A DNA stretch of 64,000 nt from Microvirga alba. Its GTDB lineage: Bacteria; Pseudomonadota; Alphaproteobacteria; Rhizobiales; Beijerinckiaceae. Where the stretch lies: assembly GCF_015694465.1 (NCBI RefSeq), contig NZ_JADQDO010000004.1, positions 1 to 64,000 on the forward strand, given 5' to 3'. Under the pieces are notes generated by a model. That model saw only the letters and a list, made by a program, of their open reading frames with translations. It did no database searches and was not told the origin of the DNA. Made by a program: the position numbers and the translations under genes. Shown here piece by piece: positions 9,981 through 18,938 of this stretch. The number at the start of each line of letters is the position of its first letter. Positions within the stretch are counted from its first letter, which is position 1.

Positions 9981-10553
9981 GAGGGTGCCCTCGTCGAGAT
10001 AGTCGAGTTCGCCGCCGACCGGCACGCCATGGGCGAGCTTCGTCACCTTCACCGGCAGGTGGCTCAAGAGATCGGTGACGTAGTGGGCCGTGGTCTGGCC
10101 GTCGACGGTCGCACTCAGCGCCAGGATCACTTCGACGACGCCGGGTCGAGACGCCCTCTCGACCAGACGGTCAAGGTTCAGATGTTCGGGGCGCACTCCA
10201 TCGAGCGGCGAGAGCACGCCGCCGAGCACGTGGTAGAGCGCGTTGATGGCCCCCGAGCGCTCGAGCGCCCAGAGATCCGACACATCCTCCACCACCACAA
10301 GGATCGAGGCGTCGCGGCGGTGATCCCGGCAGATGGTGCAGGGATCGGACGTATCCACGTTGCCGCAGGACGAGCACACCACGATCCGCTCATTGGCGAC
10401 GCGCATGGCGTCGCTCAACGGGTTGAGCAGGGTCTCCCGCTTCTTGATGAGGTGCAGAGCCGCGCGCCGGGCCGAGCGCGGACCCAGTCCCGGCAGGCGA
10501 GCCAGGAGCTGGATCAGGCGTTCGATTTCCGGACCGGCGACGGACTGGGCCAT
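9948..10553 (-). CDS. recR: Recombination mediator RecR
   Basis: Works with RecO and RecF to load RecA on gapped DNA. 201 residues with the N-terminal helix-hairpin-helix ([18 protein letters not shown]), a four-cysteine zinc finger at Cys60, Cys63, Cys72 and Cys75, and a Toprim domain from about residue 85. Third gene of dnaX-ybaB-recR, the classical bacterial order, with only 7 bases between ybaB and recR. Confidence 0.97.
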   Translation of the reverse strand: MAQSVAGPEIERLIQLLARLPGLGPRSARRAALHLIKKRETLLNPLSDAMRVANERIVVCSSCGNVDTSDPCTICRDHRRDASILVVVEDVSDLWALERSGAINALYHVLGGVLSPLDGVRPEHLNLDRLVERASRPGVVEVILALSATVDGQTTAHYVTDLLSHLPVKVTKLAHGVPVGGELDYLDEGTLSAAIRQRTAF

Positions 10554-10560
10554 GAATGTC

Positions 10561-10881
10561 TCAGAAGAGCTTCAGGCCGGGCGGCAGCGGCAGGCCCTTG
10601 GTCAGATCCGCCATGCGGTCCTGCGCGGCGCGATCGGCCTTGGCCCGCGCGTCGTTCATCGCCGCAACGATGAGATCTTCGAGAATTTCCTTCTCGTCCG
10701 CATTCATGAGCGACGGGTCGATGTTGATGGCCTTGAGGGCGCCCTTGCCGGTCACCTTGACGGTGACGACGCCGCCGCCGGCGGTGCCTTCGACTTCGAC
10801 ATTCTCGAGCTCGGCCTGAGCATCCTGCAGCTTCTGCTGCATGGCCTGGGCCTGCTTCATCAATCCCATCATATCGCGCAT
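10561..10881 (-). CDS. ybaB: Nucleoid-associated protein, YbaB/EbfC family
   Basis: 106 residues. The N-terminal helix is [19 protein letters not shown] and the middle holds the family's glycine-rich strand region with [18 protein letters not shown]. Members form dimers that bind DNA. It lies 5 bases after dnaX and 7 before recR, the usual co-transcribed order. Confidence 0.95.
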   Translation of the reverse strand: MRDMMGLMKQAQAMQQKLQDAQAELENVEVEGTAGGGVVTVKVTGKGALKAINIDPSLMNADEKEILEDLIVAAMNDARAKADRAAQDRMADLTKGLPLPPGLKLF

Positions 10882-10886
10882 GATTC

Positions 10887-12701
10887 TTACTCCAGTTCGT
10901 CTTCGGCGTCGGTTGCGCCGAGAATGTCCATATCGGCCTCGGCGGACGCATCCTCGCCCGCCTTCTCAGCGCGATCGACCACGTTCACGATCTGCGCGCC
11001 GGGAAACTTCGCGAGCACCGCCTGCACCAGAGGATGGCTCGTCGCCCCCTCCTTGCGTTCGCGCTCGGCGGTGTCGGCCTGCTGGCGCAGTGTCGGAGCG
11101 CCTTCGTCGGATGACAAGGCGATCATCCAGCGCTGGCCGGTCCATTGCTGCAGGGCACGCGCCAGATCGTTGGCAATCGTCCGGCTGCCGCCCTCGGCCA
11201 GATTGAACTCAATGCGGCCTTCCTCGAACCGGACGAGGCGGACATCCCGTTCAAGCGCGGTTTTGAGAACGATCTCGCGCTGCTCGGCCGCGAGCGCCAC
11301 CACATCCTCGAACCGCCGCAGCCGCATGACCGGCGCGGTGCCTTGAGGCTGAGGCCGGGGCTGCGGCATCGGCTGGGAGGTCGCGAGCGCCACGTTGCCG
11401 GACGTCATAGGCCCGGTGGACATGGGCGGTGATGGCGGCGGGGACGAGGGCCCGCTGGAAGGGGCGGGAGCACCGTCTTTCAACGCGCGCAGGGCCTCAT
11501 CGGGCGTCGGCAGATCGGCGGCGTAGGCAAGGCGCACGAGCACCATTTCCGCCGCAGCAATGGGACGGTTCGAGGCCTGGACCTCGGGGATGCCCTTCAA
11601 CAGAATCTGCCACGCGCGAGACAGGGTCCGCACGGAGAGTTTCTGCGCATATTCCGTGCCGCGCGCACGCTCGATCTCGGACAACGCGGGGTCCTTCGCC
11701 GCGTCGGCGATCAGTTTGAGACGCGTGACCACGTGCGAAAAGGCGGCCAGATCGGACAGGATGACGCTGGGGTCGGCCCCCGCATCATATTGCGAGCGAA
11801 GCCCCGCGAATGCGGCGGGCACATCACCCCGCATCACCGCCTCGAACAGGTCGATGACGAGCGTGCGGTCGGCAAGACCCAGCATGTCGCGCACGGTCTC
11901 GCCCTGCACCACGCCCGCGCCGTGGGCGATGGCCTGATCGAGGAGGGAGAGCGAATCGCGCGCCGAGCCTTCCGCCGCGCGGGCGATGGCGGCAAGCGCC
12001 TCCTGGTCGGCTTTGACGCCCTCGGCATCGCAGATGCGGCCAAGATGGGCGACGAGCTTGTCGGCCTCGATGCGGCGCAGGTCGAAGCGCTGGCAGCGGG
12101 AGAGGATCGTGACCGGGACTTTGCGGATTTCAGTGGTGGCGAAGATGAATTTCGCGTGCGGCGGCGGCTCCTCAAGCGTCTTCAGGAAGGCATTGAACGC
12201 CTTCTCCGAGAGCATGTGGACCTCGTCGATGATGTAGACCTTGTAGCGCGCGGAAACCGGTGAATAGCGGATGCCGTCGATGATCTGGCGGACGTCGTCG
12301 ATGCCGGTATGAGAGGCGGCGTCCATTTCCAGCACATCCACATGCCGCGATTCCATGATCGCTTCGCAATGCAGACCAAGCTCGGGCATATGGATCGTCG
12401 GCGCGCCGGTGCCGTCGGATTTCTGGTAGTTCAGGCCGCGGGCCAGAATACGGGCCGTCGTGGTCTTGCCGACGCCGCGAACGCCGGTCAGCATCCAGGC
12501 TTGCGGGATGCGCCCGGTCTCGAAGGCGTTCGAGAGGGTGCGCACCATCGCCTCCTGACCGATCAGGTCGTCGAAAGTGCGCGGGCGGTATTTGCGGGCA
12601 AGGACACGATAGGGCGATCCCGGCGCGGCGGCAGGCGCGGGAGGGAAACCCGGCAAGGCCGGCTCGTCGTTCAGGGGCGTGCCGGTTGTGGTTTCGTCCA
12701 T
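10887..12701 (-). CDS. dnaX: DNA polymerase III subunits gamma/tau
   Basis: Clamp-loader ATPase and organiser of the replicative polymerase. 604 residues from ATG 12701; the frame is open to a TTG at 12734, so an 11-residue longer product cannot be excluded. Walker A is GVRGVGKT at 73-80, Walker B IIDEVH near 158-163, and the sensor-1 region reads LSRCQRFDLRR. The zinc-binding module of E. coli DnaX is degenerate: only one cysteine (Cys112) is seen between Walker A and the VDVLEMDAASHTG motif. A proline-rich linker (about 410-450) separates the AAA+ part from the C-terminal tau region. Followed by ybaB and recR. Confidence 0.96.
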   Translation of the reverse strand: MDETTTGTPLNDEPALPGFPPAPAAAPGSPYRVLARKYRPRTFDDLIGQEAMVRTLSNAFETGRIPQAWMLTGVRGVGKTTTARILARGLNYQKSDGTGAPTIHMPELGLHCEAIMESRHVDVLEMDAASHTGIDDVRQIIDGIRYSPVSARYKVYIIDEVHMLSEKAFNAFLKTLEEPPPHAKFIFATTEIRKVPVTILSRCQRFDLRRIEADKLVAHLGRICDAEGVKADQEALAAIARAAEGSARDSLSLLDQAIAHGAGVVQGETVRDMLGLADRTLVIDLFEAVMRGDVPAAFAGLRSQYDAGADPSVILSDLAAFSHVVTRLKLIADAAKDPALSEIERARGTEYAQKLSVRTLSRAWQILLKGIPEVQASNRPIAAAEMVLVRLAYAADLPTPDEALRALKDGAPAPSSGPSSPPPSPPMSTGPMTSGNVALATSQPMPQPRPQPQGTAPVMRLRRFEDVVALAAEQREIVLKTALERDVRLVRFEEGRIEFNLAEGGSRTIANDLARALQQWTGQRWMIALSSDEGAPTLRQQADTAERERKEGATSHPLVQAVLAKFPGAQIVNVVDRAEKAGEDASAEADMDILGATDAEDELE

Positions 12702-12748
12702 CGGCTCTGAGGGCTCTGGGATATGGGGCGCCAACTTAAAGGCGCCAG

Positions 12749-12848
12749 GGTGGGAGGCTGGACGAAGACCCGTTCGGTCTCGTTAGGGCTGCTTCCTTCC
12801 GGATCTGACCCGGTTGGCGAGTGAGACGTCCCTCGCCAACCTCCCGTC
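12749..12848 (-). ncRNA. ffs: Signal recognition particle RNA, small bacterial type
   Basis: On the minus strand the sequence holds the universally conserved SRP domain IV core, GGTCAGATCCGGAAGGAAGC (forward-strand complement near 12788-12809), flanked by stems that pair the two ends (GGGAGG near 12845 with CCTCCC near 12757). The size, about 95-100 bases, matches the Alu-less small type. It forms the SRP with Ffh for co-translational membrane targeting. It lies just upstream of dnaX, a common alphaproteobacterial position. A small hairpin at 12727-12746 (GGCGCC twice) lies at its 3' side. Confidence 0.93.
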
Positions 12849-12913
12849 GCCTATATGGAGTTTTCGCCTCAGGAACGCAAGCAGCGTTGTGGCGGGCGCG
12901 CTCAAGCCCCTCC

Positions 12914-12962
12914 CCCGTCATTCCGGGGCGAGCAAAAGCGAGAGCCCGGAACCCATAAACGC
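12914..12962. repeat. Dispersed intergenic palindromic repeat, half copy
   Basis: Contains the core CCGTCATTCCGGGGCGAG and the paired CCCGGAACCCATAAACG. The same core recurs at 27556-27690, 30251-30410 and 57988-58033. It lies in the 240-base gap between the SRP RNA and the HIT-protein gene; the rest of the gap shows nothing recognisable. Confidence 0.7.
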
Positions 12963-13087
12963 CAACACATCCAAACAGAGCGCATCGTTCGGGTTGCGGC
13001 TTATCTCCGAACGTCGGCGGCTACGGGTTCGGAATGGCGGGATCAGCGACGGGGGATAGGCATAAGATGCCAAGCTCGGCTAACGTC

Positions 13088-13510
13088 ATGCCCATGAGTT
13101 CACCTTTCCAACTCGATTCGCGGCTTGAAGCCGATACGATCCCGGTCGGGGACCTGTCCCTGTCCTCCGTTCTGCTTCTGAACGACGCCCGGTTCCCGTG
13201 GTTCGTGCTGGTGCCGCGCATCAACGGCTTGAGCGAGTTGACGGACCTCTCGGATGAGCAGGCCGTCCAGCTGATGCAGGAAATCCGCATCGCGACGAAG
13301 GTCATGATGAGCCTTGCAAAGCCCGACAAGGTGAATGTGGGCGCGCTCGGCAACATCGTGACGCAGCTTCATGTCCATGTGATCGGGCGCTTCCGCTCCG
13401 ATCCCGCCTGGCCTGGCCCCGTCTGGGGTCACGGCACCCGCACCCCCTACCCCGACCATGCGGCGGCCGCCCTGATCGAGCGTGCCACCACCCTTTTCGC
13501 GGCGGCCTGA
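13088..13510 (+). CDS. HIT family protein
   Basis: About 140 residues from ATG 13088 (ATG 13094 is equally possible; the frame is open to 13034). The histidine-triad region reads QLHVHVIGRF, followed by DPAWPGPVWG, a variant typical of alphaproteobacterial HIT proteins in which the third His is replaced by a more distant pattern. HIT proteins hydrolyse or transfer nucleotides; the substrate is unknown. It ends 4 bases before nudC, another nucleotide hydrolase, suggesting co-transcription. Confidence 0.85.
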   Translation: MPMSSPFQLDSRLEADTIPVGDLSLSSVLLLNDARFPWFVLVPRINGLSELTDLSDEQAVQLMQEIRIATKVMMSLAKPDKVNVGALGNIVTQLHVHVIGRFRSDPAWPGPVWGHGTRTPYPDHAAAALIERATTLFAAA

Positions 13511-13514
13511 CCCC

Positions 13515-14417
13515 ATGACATCTTCCCCCGGCTACATCACGAACCCTCTCGTGCGCCACAGCGCGGAGCGGGACCCCGAAGCGCTCGCGCGCCATGTGAA
13601 CGACCCGCATGCAGCCATGGTGATCGTGGCGGGAGACATCCCCATCCTCCAAGCCGGAGAGCCGGGAACCGGTCTTTTGCCCGCATCCGCCTTGAAGCGG
13701 CTCACAACCCATCACGAGCAAGTCTTTCTCGGCACTCTTAAAGATCGCCCGGTCATCGCGACCCTCGCGCCGCCCGAAGCGGTGGATCTGTTTCAGGACG
13801 ACCCGGCCTTCGCCGTCACCGATCTGCGCTCGATCGCGGTGCAGGGTCTGGTGCCGACGGAGGAGCTCGGCACGCTCGCCATGGCGAAGTCGATGCTCGG
13901 CTGGCACGCGCGGCATCGGTTCTGCGCCAACTGCGGCGCGCGGACAGAGCCCGCCCATGCGGGCTTCCGGCGCGATTGCGCGGCGTGCCGCACGGAGCAT
14001 TTTCCCCGCACGGACCCGGTCGTGATCATGCTGGTGACACGAGGCGGCAAATGCCTGCTGGGGCGTCAGAGCCGGTTCAATGCGAAAACGTATTCCTGCC
14101 TCGCGGGATTTCTGGAGCCCGGCGAGACGATCGAGGATGCGGTGCGGCGGGAAACCTTCGAGGAAGCCGGCATCCGCGTCGGCAAGGTTCGTTACCTCGC
14201 CTCGCAACCCTGGCCGTTTCCGTCATCGCTCATGATCGGATGCGTGGGCGAAGCCGAGACCGACGAAATCACCATCGATACCGCCGAGCTGGAAGATGCC
14301 CGCTGGTTCACGCGCGATGACGTGCGCCGCATGCTCGACGGCACGCACGAAAACTTCGCCGCGCCCTCCCCCATCGCCATCGCGCATCACCTCCTGCGCG
14401 AATGGATGCGTAGTTAG
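13515..14417 (+). CDS. nudC: NAD(+) diphosphatase / NADH pyrophosphatase (NudC type)
   Basis: 300 residues from ATG 13515. A zinc ribbon has Cys137, Cys140, Cys155 and Cys158. The full Nudix box follows at 198-220 (G-x5-E-x7-REUxEExGU all present) in GFLEPGETIEDAVRR and TFEEAGI. The family splits NAD(H) to NMN(H) and AMP and, in E. coli, removes NAD caps from RNA. The SQPWPFPSSLMIG stretch after the Nudix box is the NudC-specific SQPWPFPxS motif. Co-directional and nearly abutting the HIT gene. Confidence 0.95.
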   Translation: MTSSPGYITNPLVRHSAERDPEALARHVNDPHAAMVIVAGDIPILQAGEPGTGLLPASALKRLTTHHEQVFLGTLKDRPVIATLAPPEAVDLFQDDPAFAVTDLRSIAVQGLVPTEELGTLAMAKSMLGWHARHRFCANCGARTEPAHAGFRRDCAACRTEHFPRTDPVVIMLVTRGGKCLLGRQSRFNAKTYSCLAGFLEPGETIEDAVRRETFEEAGIRVGKVRYLASQPWPFPSSLMIGCVGEAETDEITIDTAELEDARWFTRDDVRRMLDGTHENFAAPSPIAIAHHLLREWMRS

Positions 14418-14436
14418 AGTCAGTTGAAAACACCGA

Positions 14437-14478
14437 CCTCATCCTGAGGAGCCGCGAAGCGGCCATGACTCCTTGTAG
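14437..14478. repeat. Dispersed CCTCATCCTGAGG-type repeat
   Basis: Begins ACCTCATCCTGAGGAGC and contains the GCCGCGAAGCGGC palindrome. A related copy is at 49698-49815. It lies between the convergent nudC and pheA genes; no clear T-tailed terminator was seen there. Confidence 0.65.
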
Positions 14479-14554
14479 GATTCGCGCCATCCCTGAACGT
14501 GCGCGCGGGCGATGCCATCGGCATCCCCGTCACGCGCGTCACGGATGAGAATCG

Positions 14555-15409
14555 TCACTCGGCCGCTTCCTTGATCTTTTCGCGGAACGGATGGGCCGGA
14601 TACACGCCGAGAATACGCAACTCGCGGGAGAAGAACTCCAGCTCCTCGAGCGCACGCTTCAGGTTCACGTCGTCCGGGTGGCCATCGACCTCGGCATAGA
14701 ATTGCGTCGCCAGGAACTCACCCTCCAGCATGTAGCTTTCGAGCTTGGTCATGTTGATGCCGTTCGTCGCGAAGCCGCCCAGCGCCTTGTAGAGCGCCGC
14801 CGGAAGGTTGCGGACCCGGAACACAAAGGAGGTGACGGTCGGCCCGTTGCCCGCCGGAGCCCATCGCGCTGTCTTGGAGAGGATGACGAAGCGTGTCGTG
14901 TTGTGCGCCTCGTCCTCCACATCCTCGGCCAGGATCTTCAGCCCATAGATCTTTTCCGCCATGCGGGGGGCGAGCGAGGCCTTGGTCGGGTCCTTCCACT
15001 CGGCAACTTCGCGCGCCGAGCCCGCCGTATCGCCCGCCACATGGGCTTTCAGCCCGAGCTTGCGGATGATCTTGCGGCACTGGCCGAGCGCGTGGACGTG
15101 GCTGTGTACGCTCTTGATCGTGCCGAGATTGGCCTCGGGCACAGCCATGAGCTGGAAATGGATCGGCAGAAAGTGCTCGCCGATGATGTGAAGACCTGAT
15201 GTCGGCAGGAGATGGTGGATATCCGCCACGCGGCCGGCGATCGAGTTCTCGATCGGGATCATGGCGAGCCCCGCCTGCCCCTCGTCCACGGCGGCGAAGG
15301 CATCCTCGAAGGTCGGGCAAGGAAGCACCTGCCACTGGGGATAGACCTCCTCGCAGGCGATATGGGAGTTTGCTCCCGGCTCGCCCTGGAACGAAATGAT
15401 CTTGTTCAT
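14555..15409 (-). CDS. pheA: Prephenate dehydratase
   Basis: Turns prephenate into phenylpyruvate for phenylalanine synthesis. 284 residues, a monofunctional enzyme without a chorismate mutase domain. The catalytic-domain TTRF motif lies at 171-174, preceded by the [11 protein letters not shown] segment. An ACT regulatory domain runs from about 192 ([14 protein letters not shown] at 212-225), implying feedback by phenylalanine. The start overlaps the kdsB stop by four bases, so the two genes are translationally coupled. Confidence 0.95.
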   Translation of the reverse strand: MNKIISFQGEPGANSHIACEEVYPQWQVLPCPTFEDAFAAVDEGQAGLAMIPIENSIAGRVADIHHLLPTSGLHIIGEHFLPIHFQLMAVPEANLGTIKSVHSHVHALGQCRKIIRKLGLKAHVAGDTAGSAREVAEWKDPTKASLAPRMAEKIYGLKILAEDVEDEAHNTTRFVILSKTARWAPAGNGPTVTSFVFRVRNLPAALYKALGGFATNGINMTKLESYMLEGEFLATQFYAEVDGHPDDVNLKRALEELEFFSRELRILGVYPAHPFREKIKEAAE

Positions 15410-16149
15410 GGTTTCCTCCGGGCCGCGATGATCTCGCGCGCCCTTTCCAGATCGTGAGGGGTATCGACACCGAGCGGTACGTCATGGACCAGAACCGCAT
15501 CGATGCGCATGCCGGCCTCCAGCGCGCGCAATTGCTCAAGCTTTTCGCGGAGCTCCAGCGCGGATGGCGGCAGGTTGACGAAGCGTTGCAGGGCTTTGCG
15601 ACGATAAGCGTAGAGGCCGATATGGTGATAGAGCGGCCCCTCCCCGTAGGGTGCCATCGCACGGGTAAAGTACAGCGCGCGGAATCGGCCGGGCGAAACC
15701 TCGCTTCCCACCATCTTGACGACATTGGGATCGGCCCGCTCCTCCTCCCGCTTGATCACCGCCACGAGCGTCGAAAGATCGACGGCGGAATCGGACAGGG
15801 GAGCAATCGAAGCGGCGATAGCGCGCGGGTCGACTGTGGGAAGGTCACCCTGGACGTTGACCACCACATCGTGGCGGCCTTCCGGGTCGAGTTTTTCCAC
15901 AGCCTCGAAGATGCGGTCGGAGCCGGAAGCGTGATCGGCACGGGTCAGGACGGCCCTGCCCCCGGCCCGGGTCACGGCCTCGGCGATTTCGGGGGCATCG
16001 GTCGCGACCGCGACCGGCCCGATTCCCGCCTCTTGAGCCCGGCGCAGCACATGGACGATCATGGGCTCACCCGCAATATCGGCCAGGGGCTTGTTTGGCA
16101 GGCGGGTTGCGGCGAGGCGTGCCGGGATCAGCACGAGAGGATCGGACAT
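15406..16149 (-). CDS. kdsB: 3-deoxy-manno-octulosonate cytidylyltransferase
   Basis: Activates Kdo to CMP-Kdo for lipopolysaccharide inner-core synthesis. 247 residues, normal size. The N-terminal nucleotide-binding signature [15 protein letters not shown] and the [12 protein letters not shown] region are present, as is the later RVRALYF-like segment (here [14 protein letters not shown]). First gene of kdsB-pheA, divergent from the cytochrome gene across a 267-base intergenic region. Confidence 0.96.
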   Translation of the reverse strand: MSDPLVLIPARLAATRLPNKPLADIAGEPMIVHVLRRAQEAGIGPVAVATDAPEIAEAVTRAGGRAVLTRADHASGSDRIFEAVEKLDPEGRHDVVVNVQGDLPTVDPRAIAASIAPLSDSAVDLSTLVAVIKREEERADPNVVKMVGSEVSPGRFRALYFTRAMAPYGEGPLYHHIGLYAYRRKALQRFVNLPPSALELREKLEQLRALEAGMRIDAVLVHDVPLGVDTPHDLERAREIIAARRKP

Positions 16150-16416
16150 GGTGCAGGCCCAAGTGAACTTTGCGCGTCCTTACCAAGACGAGGCCGTTTT
16201 GTCATGGTCGGCCCGGATCTCTCACCGGGTGAAAGCACACCGCTGCCCCCAAAACACCTCGCTGCGACCACGAGACCGGCGAAAACCCGCGCGCCCCCCA
16301 TTGTCAAAACCCCATCTCTGCGGCTAAGCAACGCCACGGTCGCGGGCACCCGTTCGCGCCCGACTTGTTCTGTTGCGCTGGTTTCGCCGTTATCCAAGGC
16401 GAGGAGAGCCTAATCC

Positions 16417-16956
16417 ATGAATATCGAGACCAATAAGATCGCGGGCGCCGTATTCGGCTCGCTTCTTTTCGTGGTTGGCGTCAACGTCATCGCCAGTGGT
16501 CTGTTCGCGCCGAAAAAGCCAGCCGTTCCCGGCTACGATCTTCCGGCGCCGGAAGAGGCCGCAGCCGGTGGCGCAGCCGCTCCGGCCGCCCCGGCCGAGC
16601 CCCTGCCCGTCCTCCTCGCCAAGGCCGACCCGGCCAAGGGTCAGTCGGCTGCCAAGAAGTGCGCCGCCTGCCACACCTTCGAAAAGGGCGGCGCGAACAA
16701 GGTTGGCCCGAATCTCTACGGCCTCGTCGACCGTGCCGTCGCCTCTCACGCGGGCTTCAACTATTCGGCGGCCCTGAAGGGCAAGGGCGGCAACTGGACG
16801 TACGAAAACATCGACCATTTCATCACGTCGCCCAAGAGCTACGCCCCCGGCACCATCATGGCCTTCGCCGGTGTTGCCCAGGCTCAGGAGCGTGCGGACA
16901 TTCTGGCTTACCTGCGGACCCTCTCCGACAGCCCGGTCCCCTTCCCCGCACCGTAA
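16417..16956 (+). CDS. Membrane-anchored class I cytochrome c (CycM-like)
   Basis: 179 residues. An uncleaved membrane anchor (about 8-30) is followed by an alanine/proline-rich linker (41-66) and one class I haem domain: CAACH with Cys82, Cys85 and His86, and the distal ligand Met148 in GTIMAFAG. This resembles CycM/cytochrome c552, which carries electrons from the bc1 complex to aa3 oxidase. GAGGAGAG lies before the ATG. A strong terminator follows, so it is probably a single-gene transcript. Confidence 0.9.
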   Translation: MNIETNKIAGAVFGSLLFVVGVNVIASGLFAPKKPAVPGYDLPAPEEAAAGGAAAPAAPAEPLPVLLAKADPAKGQSAAKKCAACHTFEKGGANKVGPNLYGLVDRAVASHAGFNYSAALKGKGGNWTYENIDHFITSPKSYAPGTIMAFAGVAQAQERADILAYLRTLSDSPVPFPAP

Positions 16957-16978
16957 GGTACGGATCATTTCCCCATCT

Positions 16979-17011
16979 TAAAGCCGGGCCGTTAAGCCCG
17001 GCTTTTTCTTT
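16979..17011 (+). terminator. Intrinsic terminator of the cytochrome c gene
   Basis: A perfect 9-bp stem (AAGCCGGGC at 16981-16989 with GCCCGGCTT at 16996-17004) and a run of T residues. Starts about 25 bases after the stop codon. Confidence 0.9.
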
Positions 17012-17093
17012 TGCGCGTTATCCCTTGCGCTCGTCCGGTTCTAGGCAAAGATGGAATGCCTTGGACAGACGCCTCATTCGCAGGAGACGCCTT

Positions 17094-18938
17094 GTGATCC
17101 GCCCGATAATGCTCAGCCTTTTTGCCGCCTGCCTCGCCGCCTCTCCCCTCGCGGCGCAGGAGCCCGTGTGGCGGCATGGGTCAGCCTTGCTCGGCCAACC
17201 GAGATATACCGCCGACTTCAAGCATTTCGATTACGTGAACCCGGACGCTCCCAAGGGCGGCCTGGTCCGGCTGGGCGTTCAAGGCACATTCGACAGCTTC
17301 AATATCGTCGTCGCGGGGGTCAAGGGATCACCCGAACAGGGGCTCGGGCAGATCTATGAAACCCTGACGACATCGTCCCTCGACGAGGCAAGCACGGCCT
17401 ATGGCCTGCTTGCCGAAGCATTCACCTATCCGGAGGACTTTTCGTCGGTCACCTTCCGCCTTCGCCCGGAAGCGCGCTGGCATGACGGGAAGCCGGTCTC
17501 GGTCGAGGATGTGATTTTCTCGTTCCAGACCTTGAAGGCCAACAGCCCGACCTATGCCTTCTATTACACCAATGTCGTCAAGGCGGAGAAGGTCGGCGAG
17601 CGTGAGGTCAAGTTCACCTTCGACGAGAAGGGTAACCGGGAGCTGCCGCAGATCATGGGGCAGCTCATCATCCTGCCGAAACATTGGTGGGAGGGCACGG
17701 CCCCGGACGGCCGCAAGCGCGACGTCACGCAAACCACCCTCGAGCCGCCGCTCGGCTCGGGCCCCTACCGGCTCAAAAGCTTCGATGCCGGACGCAGCGC
17801 ATCTTACGAGCGCGTGAAGGATTATTGGGGCGCGTCCATCAACGTGAATGTCGGGCAGAACAATTTCGACGAAATCCGCTTGGAATATTACCGGGACGCG
17901 ACCGTCCTGCTTGAAGCGTTCAAAGGCGACCGAACGGACTTCCGGACCGAGAATAGCGCCCGGAACTGGGCGACGGGATACAATTTCCCGGCCCGCCAGG
18001 AGGGCCGCGTCATCCTCGAAGAGTTTCCGATGCGCGCCATGGGCCGGATGCAGGCCTTCGTCCTCAACCTGCGGCGCGACAAATTCAAGGACCCACGCGT
18101 CAGGCGGGCGCTCAATCTCGCCTTCCCGTTCGAGGAGATCAACAAGGCGATCTTCTCCGGGCAGTACGAGCGCATTTCGAGCTATTTCTACGGCCTCGAC
18201 CTGGCCTCATCCGGTCTACCCGAAGGTCGGGAACTGGCGATTCTCGAAACGGTTCGGGACAAGGTGCCACCGGAGGTCTTCACGACGCCCTACAAAAACC
18301 CCGTCAGCGACTCGCCAGAGGCGACCCGCAACAACCTGCGCGTGGCCGACCAGCTCTTGCGAGAGGCCGGCTGGGAATTGAAGGACCGCCGGCGGGTCAA
18401 CGCCAAGGGAGAAACCTTGACCGTCGAGTTGCTCGGCGACAGCCCGAACGACGAGCGCGTGTTCCTGCCTTACAAAGCCTCCCTCGACCGCCTCGGCATC
18501 GTCACCTCGGTGCGCATCGTGGATGATGTCCAACACGTCAACCGAATCCGCGCTTTCGACTTCGACGTCGTGTCGGGGATCTGGGCGCAATCCCTCTCGC
18601 CGGGCAACGAGCAGCGTGAATTCTGGGGCTCGCAGGCGGCCCAACGCCCCGGTTCGCGAAACACAGCCGGCATTGCCGATCCGGCAATCGACGCGCTGAT
18701 CGATCGGGTGATCTTTGCCAAGGATCGCGATGAGCTGGTGGCCGCAACCAAGGCGCTCGACCGGGTTCTGCTCGCGCATGACTACATGGTTCCGCAATGG
18801 ACCTATCTGAAACAGCGCACCGCCCGCTGGAACCGCTTCAGCCACCCTGAGACGATGCCGCGCAATGGCGGCGCGGCCTTTCCGACGATCTGGTGGTATG
18901 ATGAGGCCAAAGCCGCCAAAACCGGAGCGCCTCGATGA
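17094..18938 (+). CDS. yejA: Peptide ABC transporter substrate-binding protein, YejA type (copy 1)
   Basis: 614 residues. GTG at 17094 is chosen because AGGAGA lies 8 bases upstream and the next residues form a signal peptide ending in LAAQE; the frame is open much further upstream but that part overlaps the cytochrome gene and its terminator. Family 5 solute-binding protein; DFKHFDYVNPDAPKGG near the mature N terminus is typical of YejA, the periplasmic receptor of the YejABEF importer of peptides and peptide-like antibiotics such as microcin C. Its stop overlaps the start of the second yejA gene (ATGA). First gene of a six-gene operon. Confidence 0.93.
   Translation: MIRPIMLSLFAACLAASPLAAQEPVWRHGSALLGQPRYTADFKHFDYVNPDAPKGGLVRLGVQGTFDSFNIVVAGVKGSPEQGLGQIYETLTTSSLDEASTAYGLLAEAFTYPEDFSSVTFRLRPEARWHDGKPVSVEDVIFSFQTLKANSPTYAFYYTNVVKAEKVGEREVKFTFDEKGNRELPQIMGQLIILPKHWWEGTAPDGRKRDVTQTTLEPPLGSGPYRLKSFDAGRSASYERVKDYWGASINVNVGQNNFDEIRLEYYRDATVLLEAFKGDRTDFRTENSARNWATGYNFPARQEGRVILEEFPMRAMGRMQAFVLNLRRDKFKDPRVRRALNLAFPFEEINKAIFSGQYERISSYFYGLDLASSGLPEGRELAILETVRDKVPPEVFTTPYKNPVSDSPEATRNNLRVADQLLREAGWELKDRRRVNAKGETLTVELLGDSPNDERVFLPYKASLDRLGIVTSVRIVDDVQHVNRIRAFDFDVVSGIWAQSLSPGNEQREFWGSQAAQRPGSRNTAGIADPAIDALIDRVIFAKDRDELVAATKALDRVLLAHDYMVPQWTYLKQRTARWNRFSHPETMPRNGGAAFPTIWWYDEAKAAKTGAPR

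Noticed and set aside
16659-17093. N-terminal extension of yejA copy 1
   Set aside because: The open frame covers the cytochrome c gene and its terminator; a signal peptide and AGGAGA ribosome site mark GTG 17094 as the start.
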